Shown here: one piece after another, positions 11,401 to 23,965 of the stretch
How positions within the stretch are numbered: position 1 is the first letter of the stretch
How the letters are laid out: each line of letters starts with the position of its first letter
The notes under the pieces: generated by a model
What the model was told of the DNA's origin: nothing
What the model saw: only the letters and a program-made list of their open reading frames with translations
Database searches by the model: none
From: Liolophura sinensis
Taxonomy: Eukaryota; Mollusca; Polyplacophora; Chitonida; Chitonidae
Assembly: GCF_032854445.1 (NCBI RefSeq)
Contig: NC_088303.1
Span: 11,479,501 to 11,539,500, forward strand
Reading direction: 5' to 3'
DNA: 60,000 nt
Made by a program: the position numbers and the translations under genes

Positions 11401-11989
11401 GGTTTTCAATCGTGATGACTTATATATACTAGGGCACGAGCTGCTCTAATGCTGATATTGCTTTAAGCAGGCGACCTGTTTGAAGGTGAACAGGCTTTCC
11501 TTAATGAGTCCGTCGACTAGGCTACTGACCAATTAGGTGTATATCTCGCTATGTAGTGGTAGGGCTTTCCTCATCACAGATGCAAAAAAACAGGCCTTCC
11601 TCACAACGCTGGAATGCCAATTACCATGTGAATCCCTCACCGTTAAGTTGATAAATAAAATCATTCCTCACACTGATATTTGATACTTATATCTTCTAAA
11701 TACGAACATGTATGAAAAGAGATTTATCTGATTCTTGTAGATAAACAAATTGAAGGTGTTGTTGGAAATTATTTTCGATATTGATATTTATGCTTAGGTT
11801 GAACATGCATTGACGGACTTAAAGGGGAGCTGTGTCAATTCAAGACGGACAGTGTGTGGCTTCATCAAGGTTTCTTAAAGAAACATGACTCAGCATCCTT
11901 CTTCAGGAGACTTATTCCTCATAACATTGTTGAGTATCAAATCGATGACTAAGTTCAAACCATCTGATTCGTCATCAAAATCTTAGACA

Positions 11990-12535
11990 TCAGACTTGTG
12001 AGGTTTACAGCAATACCACGACAGCATGTGACTGACCATGGGACGGTTAGGCTTGAGATTGTGATATCTTCCGCAATACCACTGTATGTGGTTGGCCATG
12101 GAAAGCTTAGGCTTCAGACTTGTGAACATTTCAGCAAAACGATGGTATGTGTTTGGCCAAGGGGGAGGGGGATTATGCTTCAGATCGTGATGTCTCCTGC
12201 ATTACGATGGTATGTGGTTGGTCATGGGACGCTGAGGCTTCAGATTGTGATGTCTTCCGCAGTACCGTGGTATGTGGTTGGCCATTGGAAGCTTAGGCTT
12301 CAAACTTGCGAACATTTCAGCAATATGATGGTATGTGGTTGGCCATGGGAAGCTTAGGCTATGTGGTTCGTGATGTCTCCTGCAGTACGATGGTATGTGG
12401 TTGGCCATGGGACGCTTAGGCTTCAGAGTGTGATGTTTTCCGCAATACGGTGGTATGTGGCAGGCCACGGAAAACGTAGGCTCCAGAGTGTGATGTCTTC
12501 CGCAATACAACGGTATGAGACCAGGCATCCCAGAA
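11990..12535. repeat. ~59-bp minisatellite, about 9 copies
   Basis: The unit contains GATGTCTTCCGCAATAC, then GGTATGTGGTTGGCCATGGG, then TTAGGCTTCAGA. A second unit type has GAACATTTCAGCAA in place of GATGTCTTCCGCAA. Open frames here come from the repeat. Confidence 0.88.
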
Positions 12536-12889
12536 GTTTGATCATGACGGAGGCCAAGTCCCTTTGCATTGTTGTCATGCGATTGCTTATTAAACGTGAT
12601 TACACAGCGTTTTGGGCAATTCTATACCAGTGTCGTATAACAAATTAAAATTAGCATCACTGCAAACAGCTTTTTTGGCAAAGTCCTGCTGAAGCCGTGG
12701 TGTTAGAGAACGTGCAAGGTGCTACTTTTTAAGCATTTACTTGAACTGTTCAACAACAAATTCAAAAGGTAAATTGACGAGGCTGAATTTCACCGATTAC
12801 GTTTGATCATTTACCAATTATCACTCTGTCGTGCCTTCTCTGGTTTCACTCTTTACACTGTAGTATTTTATACCGTTACGATCCCTTTG

Positions 12890-13235
12890 AGAAACAGTCC
12901 ACAGAGCCGTGAACAGTTCAAGACAATACGTGGTTAGCCATCAGTGACGTACGGTTCAAACTCATAAGCAGTTCAGCAACTCATAAGGCAATACGTGCTT
13001 TTCGATCAGAAACGTAAGGTGTAAGATTCATGATCTGCTCAGCAATACGACAGTGCGTTTTTCAACATCAGTATTCCTTGTGAACTGTTCACCAATACGT
13101 GGTTCGCCAACAGAAATTCTCGTGAACTGTTCACCAATACGTGGTTCGCCAACAGAAACTCTCGTGAACTGTTCACTAATGCATGGTTCGCCCACAGAAA
13201 CTCTCGTGGACTGTTCACCAAAAGAAGTAAGGCAT
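12890..13235. repeat. ~43-bp minisatellite, probably a diverged relative of the 12-kb array
   Basis: Copies of GTGAACTGTTCACCAATACG with TGGTTCGCCAACAGAAACTC, clearest at 13078-13225 and degenerate before that. The order GTGAAC-TTCAxCAATA-GTGGTT-GCCA is shared with the 59-bp unit. Confidence 0.8.
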
Positions 13236-13275
13236 CAAAGTCGTATAATGTTAATAAACAAGACAAGAAGTTTAG

Positions 13276-13322
13276 AAGCGAGTACGGCGTAAAACACCAA
13301 TAAAATAAATAAATAAATAAGT
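13276..13322 (+). mobile_element. SINE family A tail fragment
   Basis: Only the end GAGTACGGCGTAAAACACCA plus AATAAATAAATAAATAA remains. Confidence 0.7.
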
Positions 13323-14589
13323 TTGAAGCAAATGATGTTGTTACTACGAACTTATTGAAATTTAACAAAGTTCTTTATACGGGATGTAAACGACTTTACC
13401 GTGTATTTCGCCATTTATATTTGTGAGGTTATTTTAAAAACACGTCTTGGTAGTTCTTCGTGTTAAGAAATGCATATAGACATCATATATTTTGAAAATG
13501 GTTGGGGATGAGGGGGGAGGGGCTGAAATTACAGCACAAAATCCCAGCACAAAAGGAGAGGGTCCAGGGAGGCGCCTTGGGTTAGATAACAGTCAGGGAT
13601 GAATACAACATGAACTTAAGGGCAGAAACTTTCTGTAGTGCACTTGCCTGACTATCTATTGGAAGTATTATCCTTTTGGTACATTTTGTGAACGAGAACA
13701 ATGAATACTTTGCACTCGTACCAGAAATGTGGCTGGTTTATTCAAGGCCTTATGAATAAGTGATGTCTAGGTAGCTGGTCAATCGACATGCAATCTCTGC
13801 CAAACCGTATCGGGACCTGTCCGCATAAGTCTGTGAGAGATGATAAAAACCTAGCTGTTAATGTCGATTGCATGTTACAAGGCAAACACAAAAGAGAAAC
13901 AAATGAACATGTTATCTTGAAAAGAAGGAGACAGTGTTAATATTTTACAGCTATGGCAACGGTTGCTTCTCCAAGGCCTTCAGCCTGTAAGGTCTTTCGA
14001 TAACGTATTGACAATTTTTTACCGCATCGAACCATGTATCTCTTGTTTCACATTTTATCTCACTTTGAGTTGACTGGACTTTGCAAGCGGAAGCGTGCCC
14101 AACATTTGCTTAAAGCAAGACCACTATCAAACAGTTGACATTTTAAAAGGTAACAGTTAAATTATTTAAGTTTCCTGGGTAGTACAAACACACTATCTAC
14201 TGAATGGCTCTGATGTACCCATGAACAACTTGGAAGGCTTTATTTGCTACCAAATAATAGAATACCGTTCAGAAGACTAATGTACAGCACTAATGTATGC
14301 TGGCCCAACTTTAATTTCATGGTTTTTTGATGCACAAGAATTTTGATGTATCGCATAAAAATAATACTTGCACTATCAAACTGACAGGATGAATTTCTGA
14401 AGACCTTGATAACAAAGACAGATGCTGCTATGAAACATTGTTATGAGCTTCAATGTACTGTTAAACATAATATATTCTCGGATCAATAGACAATTCTTGT
14501 AAAAGCTGCAGACTTTAGGTTGTGGACGAAAGAAAATGTGAACAAAAATAAGATCAATACCACTTTTGTGCTTTTCACTCGGTTGCCAT
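13323..14589. other. Intron sequence without recognised features
   Basis: No coding domain or repeat recognised. Confidence 0.45.
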
Positions 14590-16815
14590 TTGTACCTGTG
14601 GTGTTGTGCCTTTGTGGTTATCATGTGTCGTTATGGTGTCCATTGTCTGTGTCGTTATGCTTGTCGTGTGTTGTGATGCTGTCCAATGTTTGTGTCGTTA
14701 TGCTGTCCAATGTCTGTGCCGTTATGGTTGTCATGTGTTGTTAAGCTGTCCAATGTTTGTGTCGTTGTGCTTGTCATGTGTTGTGATGCTGTCCAATGTT
14801 TGTGTCGCGTGGTTTTCATGTGTTGTGATGCTGTCCAATATTTGTGTCGTTATGCTATCCAATGTCTGCGTCGTTATGGTTATCATGTGTTGTTATGCTG
14901 TCCAATGTTTGTGTTGTTATGGTTGTCATGTATTGTGTTGCTGTCCAATGTTTGTGTTGTTGAGGTTTTCATGTGTTGTGATGCTGTGGAAAGTTTGTGT
15001 CGTTGTGGTTGTCATGTGTTGTGATGCTGTGGCAAGTTTGTGTCATTGTGGTTGTCATATGTTGTGATGCTGTCCAATGTTTGTGTCGTTCTGGTTTTCA
15101 TGTGTTCTTATGCTGTTCAATGTTTGTATCGTTGTGGTTTTCATGTGTTGTTATGCTGTCCAATGTTTGTGCCATTATGATTGTCATGTGTTGTGATGCT
15201 GTCCAGTGTTTGTGTCGCGTGGTTTTCATATGTTGTGATGCTGTCCAATGTTTGAATCGTTGTGGTTGTCATGTGTTGTGATGCTGTCTAATATTTGTGT
15301 CATTGTGGTTTTCATGTGTTGTGACGTTGTCCAATGTTTGTGTCGTTATGCTGTCCAATGTCTGTGTCTTTGTGGTTGTCATGTGTTGTGATCCTGTCCA
15401 ATATTTGTGTCATTATGCTGTCCAATGTCTGTGTCGTTATGGTTATCATGTGTTGTTATGCTGTCCAATGTTTGTGTCATTGTGGTTTTCATATATTATG
15501 TTGCTGTCCAATGTTTGAGTCGTTGTGGTTTGTCATGTGTTGTGATGCTGTCCAATGTTTGTGTCGTTGTGGTTTTCAATGTGTTGTGATGCTGTCCAAT
15601 GTTTGAGTCGTTGTGGTTGTCATGTGTTGTGATGCTGTCCAATGTTTGTGTCGCGTGGTTTTCATATATTGTGATGCTGTCCAATGTTTGAATCGTTGTA
15701 GTTGTCATGTGTTGTGATGCTGTCCAATATTTGTGTCGTTATGCTATCCAATGTCTTTGTCGTTATGGTTGTCATGTGTTGTTATACTATCCAATGTTTG
15801 TATTGTTGTGGTTTTCATGTGTTGTTATGCTGTCCAATGTTTGTGCCATTGTGGTTGTCATGTGTTGAGATGCTGTGGAAAGTGTGTGTAGCTGTAGTTG
15901 TCATGTGTCGGGATGCTGTCCAATATTTGTGTCATTGTGGTTTTCATGTGTTGTGATGCTGTCCAATGTTTGTGTCGTTATGCTGTCCAGTGTCTGTGTC
16001 TTTGTGGTTGTCATGTGTTGTGATGCTGTCCAATATTTGTGTCGTTATGCTGTCCATTATCTGTGTCGTTATGGTTGTCATGTGTTGTTATGCTGTCCAA
16101 TGGTTGTGTCGGTGTGGTTTTCAATGTGTTGTGATGCTGTCCAATTTTTGTGTCGTTGTGGTTGTCATGTGTTGTGATGCTGTCCAATGTTTGTGTCGCG
16201 TGGTTTTCATATGTTGTTATGCTGTCCAATGTTTGAATCGTTGTGGTTGTCATGTGTTGTGATGCTGTCCAATATTTGTGCCGTTGTGGTTGTCATGTGT
16301 TGTGATGCTGTCCAGTGTTTGTGTCGCGTGGTTTTCATATGATGTCATGCTGTCCAATGTTTGAATCGTTGTGGTTTTCATATGTTGTGATGCTGTCCAA
16401 TGTTTGAATCGTTGTGGTTTTCATGTGTTGTGATGCTGTCCAATATTTGTGTTGCGTGCTTTTCATGTGTTGTGATGCTGTCCAATATTTGTGTTGTTAT
16501 GCTATCCAATGTCTGTGTCGTTATGGTTGCCATGTGTTGTTATGCTGTCCAGTGTTTGTGTCGTTGTGGTTTTCAAGTGTTGGGATGCTGTCCAATGTTT
16601 GTGTCGTTGTGGTTATCATGGGTTGTGATGCTGTCCAGTGTTTGTGTCATTGTGGTTATCATATGTTGTGGTTGTCATATGTTGTGATGCTGTCGGTTGT
16701 TTGTGTCGCGTGGTTGCCATGTGTTGTGATGCTGTCTAATGTTTGCGTCGTTGTGGTTGTCATGCGTTGTGATGCTTTTCAGTGGTTGTGTCCTTTCATT
16801 TGTCAGGTGCTGTGA
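14590..16815. repeat. 43-bp minisatellite, about 50 copies
   Basis: Consensus TGTGTTGTGATGCTGTCCAA then TGTTTGTGTCGTTGTGGTTGTCA. Units mix variants (TTATG for GTGATG, GTCGCG, GGAAAG for CCAATG) in recurring blocks. The period is not a multiple of three, so all three plus frames look open for 60-150 codons; these are not genes. The array ends about 550 bp before the second cyclase exon. Confidence 0.95.
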
Positions 16816-16945
16816 TAATGTCCGTCTTTCCGGTTGTCTGTCAAATGCAAACAAGGTTTATTACACATGTGAAGAATTTAATTCAAAACCAGTCTTCAGC
16901 ATTTTAAAATTGATATGCCCAGAAAACTGACTGGTGAATGGGAAT

Positions 16946-17150
16946 CTGTCAAACAACCGGCAGCAGGACTGTGATGTCATTTTATTGACGGAAAGTGTTC
17001 CTTTCCCAGCACATCATGATGACGTCACATTAAAGACAGTACGACGTTACAACAAAAACTGATACATTGTAACAGTGTAGACGTTACGCTACAATCCATT
17101 CTTGACGTAACAATAGTTCGAGGTCCTGCATCACACTAGCGCCACCTCCC
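16946..17150. repeat. Direct duplication flanking a cyclase exon, copy 1
   Basis: Shares CTGTCAAACAACC, CATGATGACGTCACATTAAA, CTGATACATTGTAACA and CACTAGxGCCACCTC, in the same order and spacing, with 17627-17834 on the other side of the exon at 17370. Confidence 0.8.
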
Positions 17151-17290
17151 CACTGTAAGGCCGTAGTCAAGAATTTTTCACTTACATGACGGTCGTCAAG
17201 TTTATAGGTGGTGGAAACCGGAGCGTATGGAGTAAACCATTGTCCTTGGACAGTTACCTGACAAACCTCAGGACTCAGAGCCATGGCCGA
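17095..17290 (-). mobile_element. SINE-like element related to family A
   Basis: On the minus strand it reads AGGTTTGTCAGGTAACTGTC, later CCGGTTTCCACCACC, then GTCATGTAAGTGAAAAATTC and TTGACTACGGCC, matching the family A order (GGTCTGCCAGCAACCTG, CCGGTTTCCACCCACC, CGTATAAGTGAAATATTC, TTGAGTACGGCG). It lies 80 bp before the second cyclase exon. Confidence 0.6.
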
Positions 17291-17369
17291 AACAGCGAGT
17301 CAAGTCGTGAAAGATAATTCACACATGCTGACACGAGACATAATCAACCAATCTTTCTGCTTTTCACAG

Positions 17370-17468
17370 GTCCTGTAGTTGCCGGGATTGTTGGCAACAA
17401 AATGCCACGGTACTGCCTCTTCGGAGACACGGTCAACACAGCCTCCCGCATGGAATCTTCAAGTGAAC
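17370..17468 (+). CDS. Receptor-type guanylate cyclase, catalytic-domain exon (second in window)
   Basis: Continues the cyclase domain across a 13.5-kb intron. The acceptor is CTTTTCACAG; the first two bases complete the glycine of INSG, then [19 protein letters not shown] and [13 protein letters not shown] follow (32 codons), and one base is left before a GTAAGT donor. Visible catalytic features known for the family: the cysteine in RYCLFGD that helps select guanine, and the asparagine and arginine of VNTASR that contact the transition state. The exon is intact and lies between two copies of a ~205-bp direct duplication (16946-17150 and 17627-17834). Confidence 0.93.
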
Positions 17469-17626
17469 GTAAGTTTTCACTCCAGATTCAAATCTTTGCC
17501 TCATATCCGCAGTTGTATACCATTTGTACAAGATGTGAAGACCTTCCAACACGATAACCACAAGATCCATTTCCAAAACACCCTAAACGTGTCCAACAGT
17601 TCACATTACCTGATACCAGTCGGAAC

Positions 17627-17834
17627 CTGTCAAACAACCAGCAGAAGAACTTTGACTTCATTTTGTTGACGTCACATGTTCCGTTCCCAGCTCAGCATGA
17701 TGACGTCACATTAAAAACGGCATGACATAACAACAGAACCTGATACATTGTAACATTTTGTAACAAGTGCGGCCACAATGCCATTTTTAACAGAAAAATG
17801 GGTTAATATCCTGCTAACACTAGGGCCACCTCAC
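17627..17834. repeat. Direct duplication flanking a cyclase exon, copy 2
   Basis: Second copy, diverged by scattered substitutions, about 680 bp downstream of the first. Confidence 0.8.
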
Positions 17835-18018
17835 GGGATTAAACAACATGGCGTCATCTACTCATTTACTTGTTTTTCTGTGGATTTATGGTTGTTGTCA
17901 ATATGTATGTTTTTCGTTCATTTCACAGCATGCAGTTAAGGCTCAGAGTGACTAACTCACACTATATACAGGATTATGGCGTTTTTTGTTCATTCCCTCT
18001 TGTCTGTTTTCCTTTCAG

Positions 18019-18110
18019 CCATGAAAATTCAAATATCTACTTCAACCAAAGAGTATCTGGACAAATGTGGCGGTTTCAGTGTATCAGAACGAGGACTTAT
18101 TTCAATTAAA
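18019..18110 (+). CDS. Receptor-type guanylate cyclase, catalytic-domain exon (third in window)
   Basis: Follows a 550-bp intron. The acceptor is CCTTTCAG; CC joins the C left by the previous exon to make proline, then 30 codons read MKIQISTSTKEYLDKCGGFS and VSERGLISIK, ending at a GTGAGT donor in phase 0. The order MES-x-x-EP-MKI-ISxxT matches the end of the cyclase fold, where membrane cyclases typically read MESxGEPLKIHxS. No frameshift or stop is seen. Confidence 0.9.
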
Positions 18111-20925
18111 GTGAGTCTAACCCTCCCCCCTTCCTGCTTTCTGCATATAAAGGTTATATAATTATGATTGTCATATAAACATCAAGTTTAGCAATGTAAA
18201 TTTAATGCTGACCATTTTGATGTTCCTTCTGTTACAGTACCGGTATGAGTTTTCCGTGACAAAGTTATTGTCACAAAAAATTTGCAGTGTCCAAGAATGA
18301 GCGCATACTGTGATCTAGTTGACAGCGCGCCCAGCAGCTTGGGACCACTGCCCATAGTTGTTATGCCTACTTCTATTTTTATGATCTCTACTTTTAAGAT
18401 ATGAATATTTTTGACATTACGTTTGTTTATGACAAGCTATGATGAACTAGAAAGTAAAAATGGATTAAGCGACGATTATTCTGTTTCTTAGTTGACAAAG
18501 CCACTTAAAGGGGATATAAATATAATTAAAGACGTACAGCACATAAAGTAAAACCAGAGCAGCGAAGACAGTGCGATGACTGTCAAATGGTCACACATAA
18601 GGATGAGATATGGCGTCTTGTCAAATCTACCTCAGTCAAGGTTTCATTTGAACTCTTCATGTAAATGCATGAATAGTAGCAATTTACAGGCCCCTGGCAC
18701 CATGGCTTAGGCAGAATTGGGTAGGAAAGAATGCAGTGATATTAATTTCAATTTATTAGACGTCACTGGTGGAGAATTACTCAAAATACCGTATTGTCAT
18801 CACATTTAACATACAATCATATTGAAACAATGTAATGGATCGCCTTTACAAACGTCACCAGACTGAACGTTTATTTAACACTATAGCTGTTATCGTAGCT
18901 GTCACTCAAAACACTGAGGAATTGCAACCACTCGACCAACGTGTTAAGTGCTCTGTTTAAAGCTTTAGTGATTTTGATGTATATAGCCATTTATTTAAGA
19001 AAGCATCTATTCCTGGTTTGAAAATGGATTCGCATAGATGCTGAATCGGCCAATCAAGTTGCCTAGGAAGACAGTGTTATGTAATGAGGTCTAAGAATAA
19101 CAACCACTTGAGTTCTGTTTATCATGGCGGCACGAAGCATTATGTGTCATATAACATACTTGCAGCAAGAATGACGAACTGTAGCCTATTACTACCTTCA
19201 TGCGGAAAAGCTCCCCAGATCAAAAGCAAAGAAAGGCCTATGTAAATGATAATATCTCTCACCGCTGACAAGAAAACAAACCTCAGCCGGGGTATAAGTG
19301 GCGTGCCAGTTCCACATGTTATTGCTGACGTCATCCATATTGGGTGACTCTCAGAAGAATGCACATGCGCATAGTCAGCTAAATAGGTTGATATTGTCCT
19401 GCATGTAATCATTTCTGTGACCAATCAATTCATATCTTGAAAAGGAATAAAGGTTTCGATGGATCACATTAACACATGTATCAATATGTCAGGGACCTTC
19501 GAACAGCTAGAATGCGCTGTAATTTCAAAGAAAAATCTCTAATTTGTAATCTTATGACTTATATTTTGTATGCGTTGGGATAGAAGAAGTGGAAGTATAT
19601 ATAGAGGACAGGCGTGACTAACACATTTCTTTGACTTTACATTAGTCGTAAACGTTGTTGACACCGTTGTGTATTGATTGGTTATGTATTTCCTCGTACA
19701 TACAGTAAAGCAGAAGTCAGAATCAACTGTTGCATTTCGATCCATCGTGTTTTTACATTCTATCCATGGTAACGTTAAATCATTTTGATTACTGTTAAAG
19801 AAGTATTCAGTCAAATAATTTGATTAGTTACCTAATTATTGGCGGATGTCTGTCGTCAAACGTGCTTTGTCTCATGACAGTCGACAGGATATGACAACAA
19901 GAAATCGGTCAACCATTTTCTGTGACAACAGTTTGAAATTGTTTACAGTTACGATCAAGAGCTATGACCACAATTATTGTTTTTATGTAATTAAGAAATA
20001 CACGATTTCTTGCCCTGATGTACGCAGAATTTATGAGACTGTTGATGGTTTTGGCGATAAGGCATTTATTGTGTTGAATGTTACATATATGTATTATGGA
20101 CGGACCATAAATTTAAACGTTATACTCGACTGGGGTTCTTCCTTGTAAATACATAGAATGGTGATGTTTATGACACTTTTTTATTTTTTTGATTTTTTCC
20201 CAAGAATACGTTACTCATATAACGTCAGTTGGGTTTATGGGTCGAATATATCTAAGACTGTCCACCAGTCATTAGACAGACCCATAGGACGCCAGCGAGA
20301 TTCAAACTTTCAATCTCATTGGTCAACTCGCAGAGCCGCTTTGTACTCTCCGTCAATGAGGGCTCTCTGGTGTTATGACTAAGTATCTTGATGCATGTAC
20401 CGTTATTTCTATTTGTTATTAATAATCTCAAGATTACAGCTTCAAAAGTAAGCTTCTGAGTAGATACATATGTAGGCAGTCTGTAGCTAAAACTCGGCAA
20501 ATATGTGCCTCTTTCGTAATGACCAAAACATAATCCACGAAGCAAAAACTAATTCACTGGTGTCTTTGTTCCTTTTTATGGGAAGAGCTCCATTAATTCT
20601 CATTACCACAGTACAAAGGCCAACAAAAATAAGCCTGATTAGTATTTGCGTGCGAATCACCTTAAACTTTAGAGTAATCCACTATAATCGTGTTCATGTC
20701 GCATCTTTCCTAAAAAATATTTTACATTTATATATTTGTGTTATATTAAAGCTAAGTAGGTTCTACAAAACTATTTCTGGCCTCAGCCAAGTCATGCTAG
20801 AGCAGCCGGAAATACGGTGTTGCGTCACTCTTACCTCAGGTACATGTAGTTAAAAGGCAAAACTTGCTTCGGGCGACGTAACCGGAAACAGCTGCTTCCT
20901 CGTGTAAGAGAAATAACTCATTGCA
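18111..20925. other. Third cyclase intron, mostly featureless
   Basis: Open frames such as 19846-20148 (100 codons, plus) have no recognised domain and no splice context that I trust. Confidence 0.45.
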
Positions 20926-21485
20926 GTACGGTCCTTGGAGCCCACCAAACAATGGTGTGACGCAATGGCCAGTATGTTCCATATGATCCGCCCAAAAAGG
21001 TGTGACTTTATCGCACCGTGTTGTGTCCAGTGTGGTCCATAGAGCCGACCAGATATGTCACAAATAAAGGTGTGACCTCAGAGTTCCTTGTCGCGGACTT
21101 AATTGTCCGTAGAACCCACCACATAAAGGTGTGACCTCAGAGTACCTTGTCATGTGCTTAATACTAGTAGTCTGTAGAACCCACCAAATGAAGATGTGAC
21201 CTCAGAGCACCTTGTCATGCGTTTAATATTAGTAGTCCGTGGAACCCACCAAACAAAGGTGTGACCTAAGAGCACTTTGTCATGTGCTCAATACTAGTAG
21301 TCCGTAGAACCCACCAAATAAAGGCGTGGCCTCAGAGTACCTTGTCATGTGTTTAATACTAGTAGCCCGTAGAACCCACCAAACAAAGGTATGACCTCAG
21401 ATCACCTTGTCATGTGTCTAATATTAGTAGTCCGTGGAACCCATCAAACAAAGGTATGTCAGAGTTCCTTGTCATGGGCCATTGA
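20926..21485. repeat. ~65-bp minisatellite, 8 or so copies
   Basis: Unit: CGTAGAACCCACCAAACAAA, GGTGTGACCTCAGAGCACCT, TGTCATGTGTTTAATACTAG, TAGTC. The first two copies are the most diverged. The array ends about 180 bp before the terminal cyclase exon. Confidence 0.92.
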
Positions 21486-21661
21486 GCCCACAAAAACAAT
21501 TTGATCATATAATTGCACTGAATTAAGTTTGAAGAAAAAAATCTAAAGAATAAAAATGAACAAGTAGACATTTTTAACATGGCTTTCATTGATTTTTGAT
21601 TTATTTTCCATGCGGTGCTTTTCTTTATTAGTATCATTACTTTGTTTTTTATTACTTGCAG

Positions 21662-21760
21662 GGCAAAGGAATCATGCAGACATTTTGGTTGCTGGGAAAG
21701 CATACTGGACCAGGGAAACGTGAAGTTGTTGACTTGACATCATCTAATTTGCACAGTTAG
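21662..21760 (+). CDS. Receptor-type guanylate cyclase, terminal coding exon with stop
   Basis: The acceptor is ATTACTTGCAG; the exon continues in phase 0 as GKGIMQTFWLLGKHTGPGKR, then 12 more residues to a TAG at 21758-21760. GKGxMxTFWLLG is the standard last beta strand of membrane guanylate cyclases (GKGKxxTYWLLG), so the catalytic domain is complete. The tail after it is short (about 20 residues) with no recognised motif. I could not find a convincing AATAAA between the stop and the satellite that starts near 22.2 kb, so the 3' end of the transcript is unplaced. Confidence 0.9.
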   Translation, partial: GKGIMQTFWLLGKHTGPGKREVVDLTSSNLHS

Positions 21761-22199
21761 CGGGAATTGTTCCCACGTCATCTTCACATACTTGGTCCTA
21801 ATTTGTCTAATCTTCGTGATCTGCTGAAGAGGGAAATGTACAAACGTCTTTCAGAGATTTTACATAATGTGCTTAATTATTATGGATTTCCATAGGCATG
21901 GCAATGACTTCCGCCTGAATGAAACGAAACACGGTAAAACGTTGTGATAAGGACACAGAAATCCGTGAGTATATATTCATAGAAGTTAGGCTGTGCAACG
22001 AACGTGAAGAAGCTAACGTGTCTACTTAACCGAACCAGCAATTCCCTCGGAAAATGTAAAAAGATTCATTTAACTGAGGCAGCCACTTCCACGGAAAATA
22101 ATGTTCGTGGGGTTGATGGACAATTGAAGCAACTTCCATGGCAAGTGTTTATGGTAACATGTCCACAAGGCTACCTAACATTTGGAGCATCTTCCATCG

Positions 22200-23395
22200 A
22201 AAATGTGCATAATGCTAGGTAATGCTTGGAGCGACAGCGAAGGGAAATATGCATAAGCTTACGTAACATTTGGATCGACATCGATGGGAAATGTGCATAA
22301 TGTTAGGTAATGCTTGGAGCGACAGCCAAGGGAAATATGCATAAGCTTACGTAACATTTGGAGCGACATCGATGGGAAATGTGCATAATGTTAGGTAATG
22401 CTTGGAGCGACAGCCAAGGGAAATATGCATAAGCTTACGTAACATTTGGAGCGACATCGATGGGAAATGTGCATAATGCTAGGTAATGCTTGGAGCGACA
22501 GCCAAGGGAAATATGCATAAGCTTACGTAACATTTGGAGCGACATCGATGGGAAATGTTCATAATGTTAGGTAATGCTTGGAGCGACAGCCAAGGGAAAT
22601 ATGCATAAGCTTACGTAACATTTGGAGCGACATCGATGGGATATGTGCATAATGCTAGGTAATGCTTGGAGCGACAGCGAAGGGAAATATGCATAAGCTT
22701 ACGTAACATTTGGATCGACATCGATGGGAAATGTTCATAATGTTAGGTAATGCTTGGAGCGACAGCCAAGGGAAATATGCATAAGCTTACGTAACATTTG
22801 GAGCGACATCGATGGGAAATGTGCATAATGTTAGGTAATGCTTGGAGCGACAGCCAAGGGAAATATGCATAAGCTTACGTAACATTTGGAGCGACATCGA
22901 TGGGAAATGTGCATAATGCTAGGTAATGCTTGGAGCGACAGCCAAGGGAAATATGCATAAGCTTACGTAACATTTGGAGCGACATCGATGGGAAATGTTC
23001 ATAATGTTAGGTAATGCTTGGAGCGACAGCCAAGGGAAATATGCATAAGCTTACGTAACATTTGGAGCGACATCGATGGGAAATGTGCATAATGTTAGGT
23101 AATGCTTGGAGCGACAGCCAAGGGAAATATGCATAAGCTTACGTAACATTTGGAGCGACATCGATGGGATATGTGCATAATGTTAGGTAATGCTTGGAGC
23201 GACAGCCAAGGGAAATATGCATAAGCTTACGTAACATTTGGAGCGACATCGATGGGAAATGTGCATAATGTTAGGTAATGCTTGGAGCGACAGCCAAGGG
23301 AAATATGCATAAGCTTACGTAACATTTGGAGCGACATCCATGGGAAATGTGCATAAGGTTACGTAACATTTGGAGCAACTTCTATTGGAAAGGTT
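22200..23395. repeat. 88-bp satellite, about 13 copies
   Basis: The unit is a dimer of two related ~44-bp halves: ATGCATAAGCTTACGTAACA-TTTGGAGCGACATCGATGGG and TGCATAATGTTAGGTAATGC-TTGGAGCGACAGCCAAGGG. Copies are nearly identical; the markers GCGAAG/GATCGAC recur five units apart. Begins about 440 bp after the cyclase stop codon. Confidence 0.95.
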
Positions 23396-23760
23396 AGCCC
23401 GGATACCGGGCATGGGAAATGCACTCTACTCGACATTACGGGCAACGTAGGGGCAAATATCAACGTGGTTAACAGATGGAGAGGTAAAGCCTCTAGGGGG
23501 CCCGTTACCTGACAGAACTAGCAACACCCACTGGGCTTGTTGGCTGGCTTTAACTGACTGTACGATCAGTTTCCTTTAGAAATGCCAAGGCGGTTACCAA
23601 AAGGAGCTTCGTACATGAACGATATTTCATGGCTACGTGACTGAACAATCCGTGCTCATCGCAAATACATGAATTAACACATTTATTTCATGATGGAGAA
23701 TAAGGACATGCGTACTAAGCTAAAGGAACTAAAAGAAAATGATATTCCGGTTAACGGTCT
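23396..23760. other. Intergenic, nothing recognised
   Basis: No gene or repeat family seen. Confidence 0.45.
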
Positions 23761-23764
23761 CAAA

Positions 23765-23965
23765 CTGAATAATTGTTAACACGGTTTCCTGGCAGTTAGA
23801 GCAATTTCCACCTACCTAAATAATTGTTAACAAAGTTACCTGGTAATTACAGCAACTTCCACCCGAATAAGTGTTAACAAGGTTATTTGGCAGTTAGAGC
23901 AACTCCACCTGAATAATTACTAACAAGGTTACCTAGAAATTAGAGCAACTTCCATGGGCATCTGA
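23765..23965. repeat. ~48-bp minisatellite, 4 copies
   Basis: Copies of AATTGTTAACAAGGTTACCT with GGCAGTTAGAGCAACTTCCA. Confidence 0.75.

Noticed and set aside
14520-16815. Many overlapping cysteine- and valine-rich frames of 60-150 codons.
   Set aside because: The 43-bp period shifts frame each unit, so all three plus frames look alike; a repeat artefact.
22200-23395. Possible CRISPR-like regular repeat.
   Set aside because: Whole 88-bp units repeat without unique spacers, and the host is an animal.
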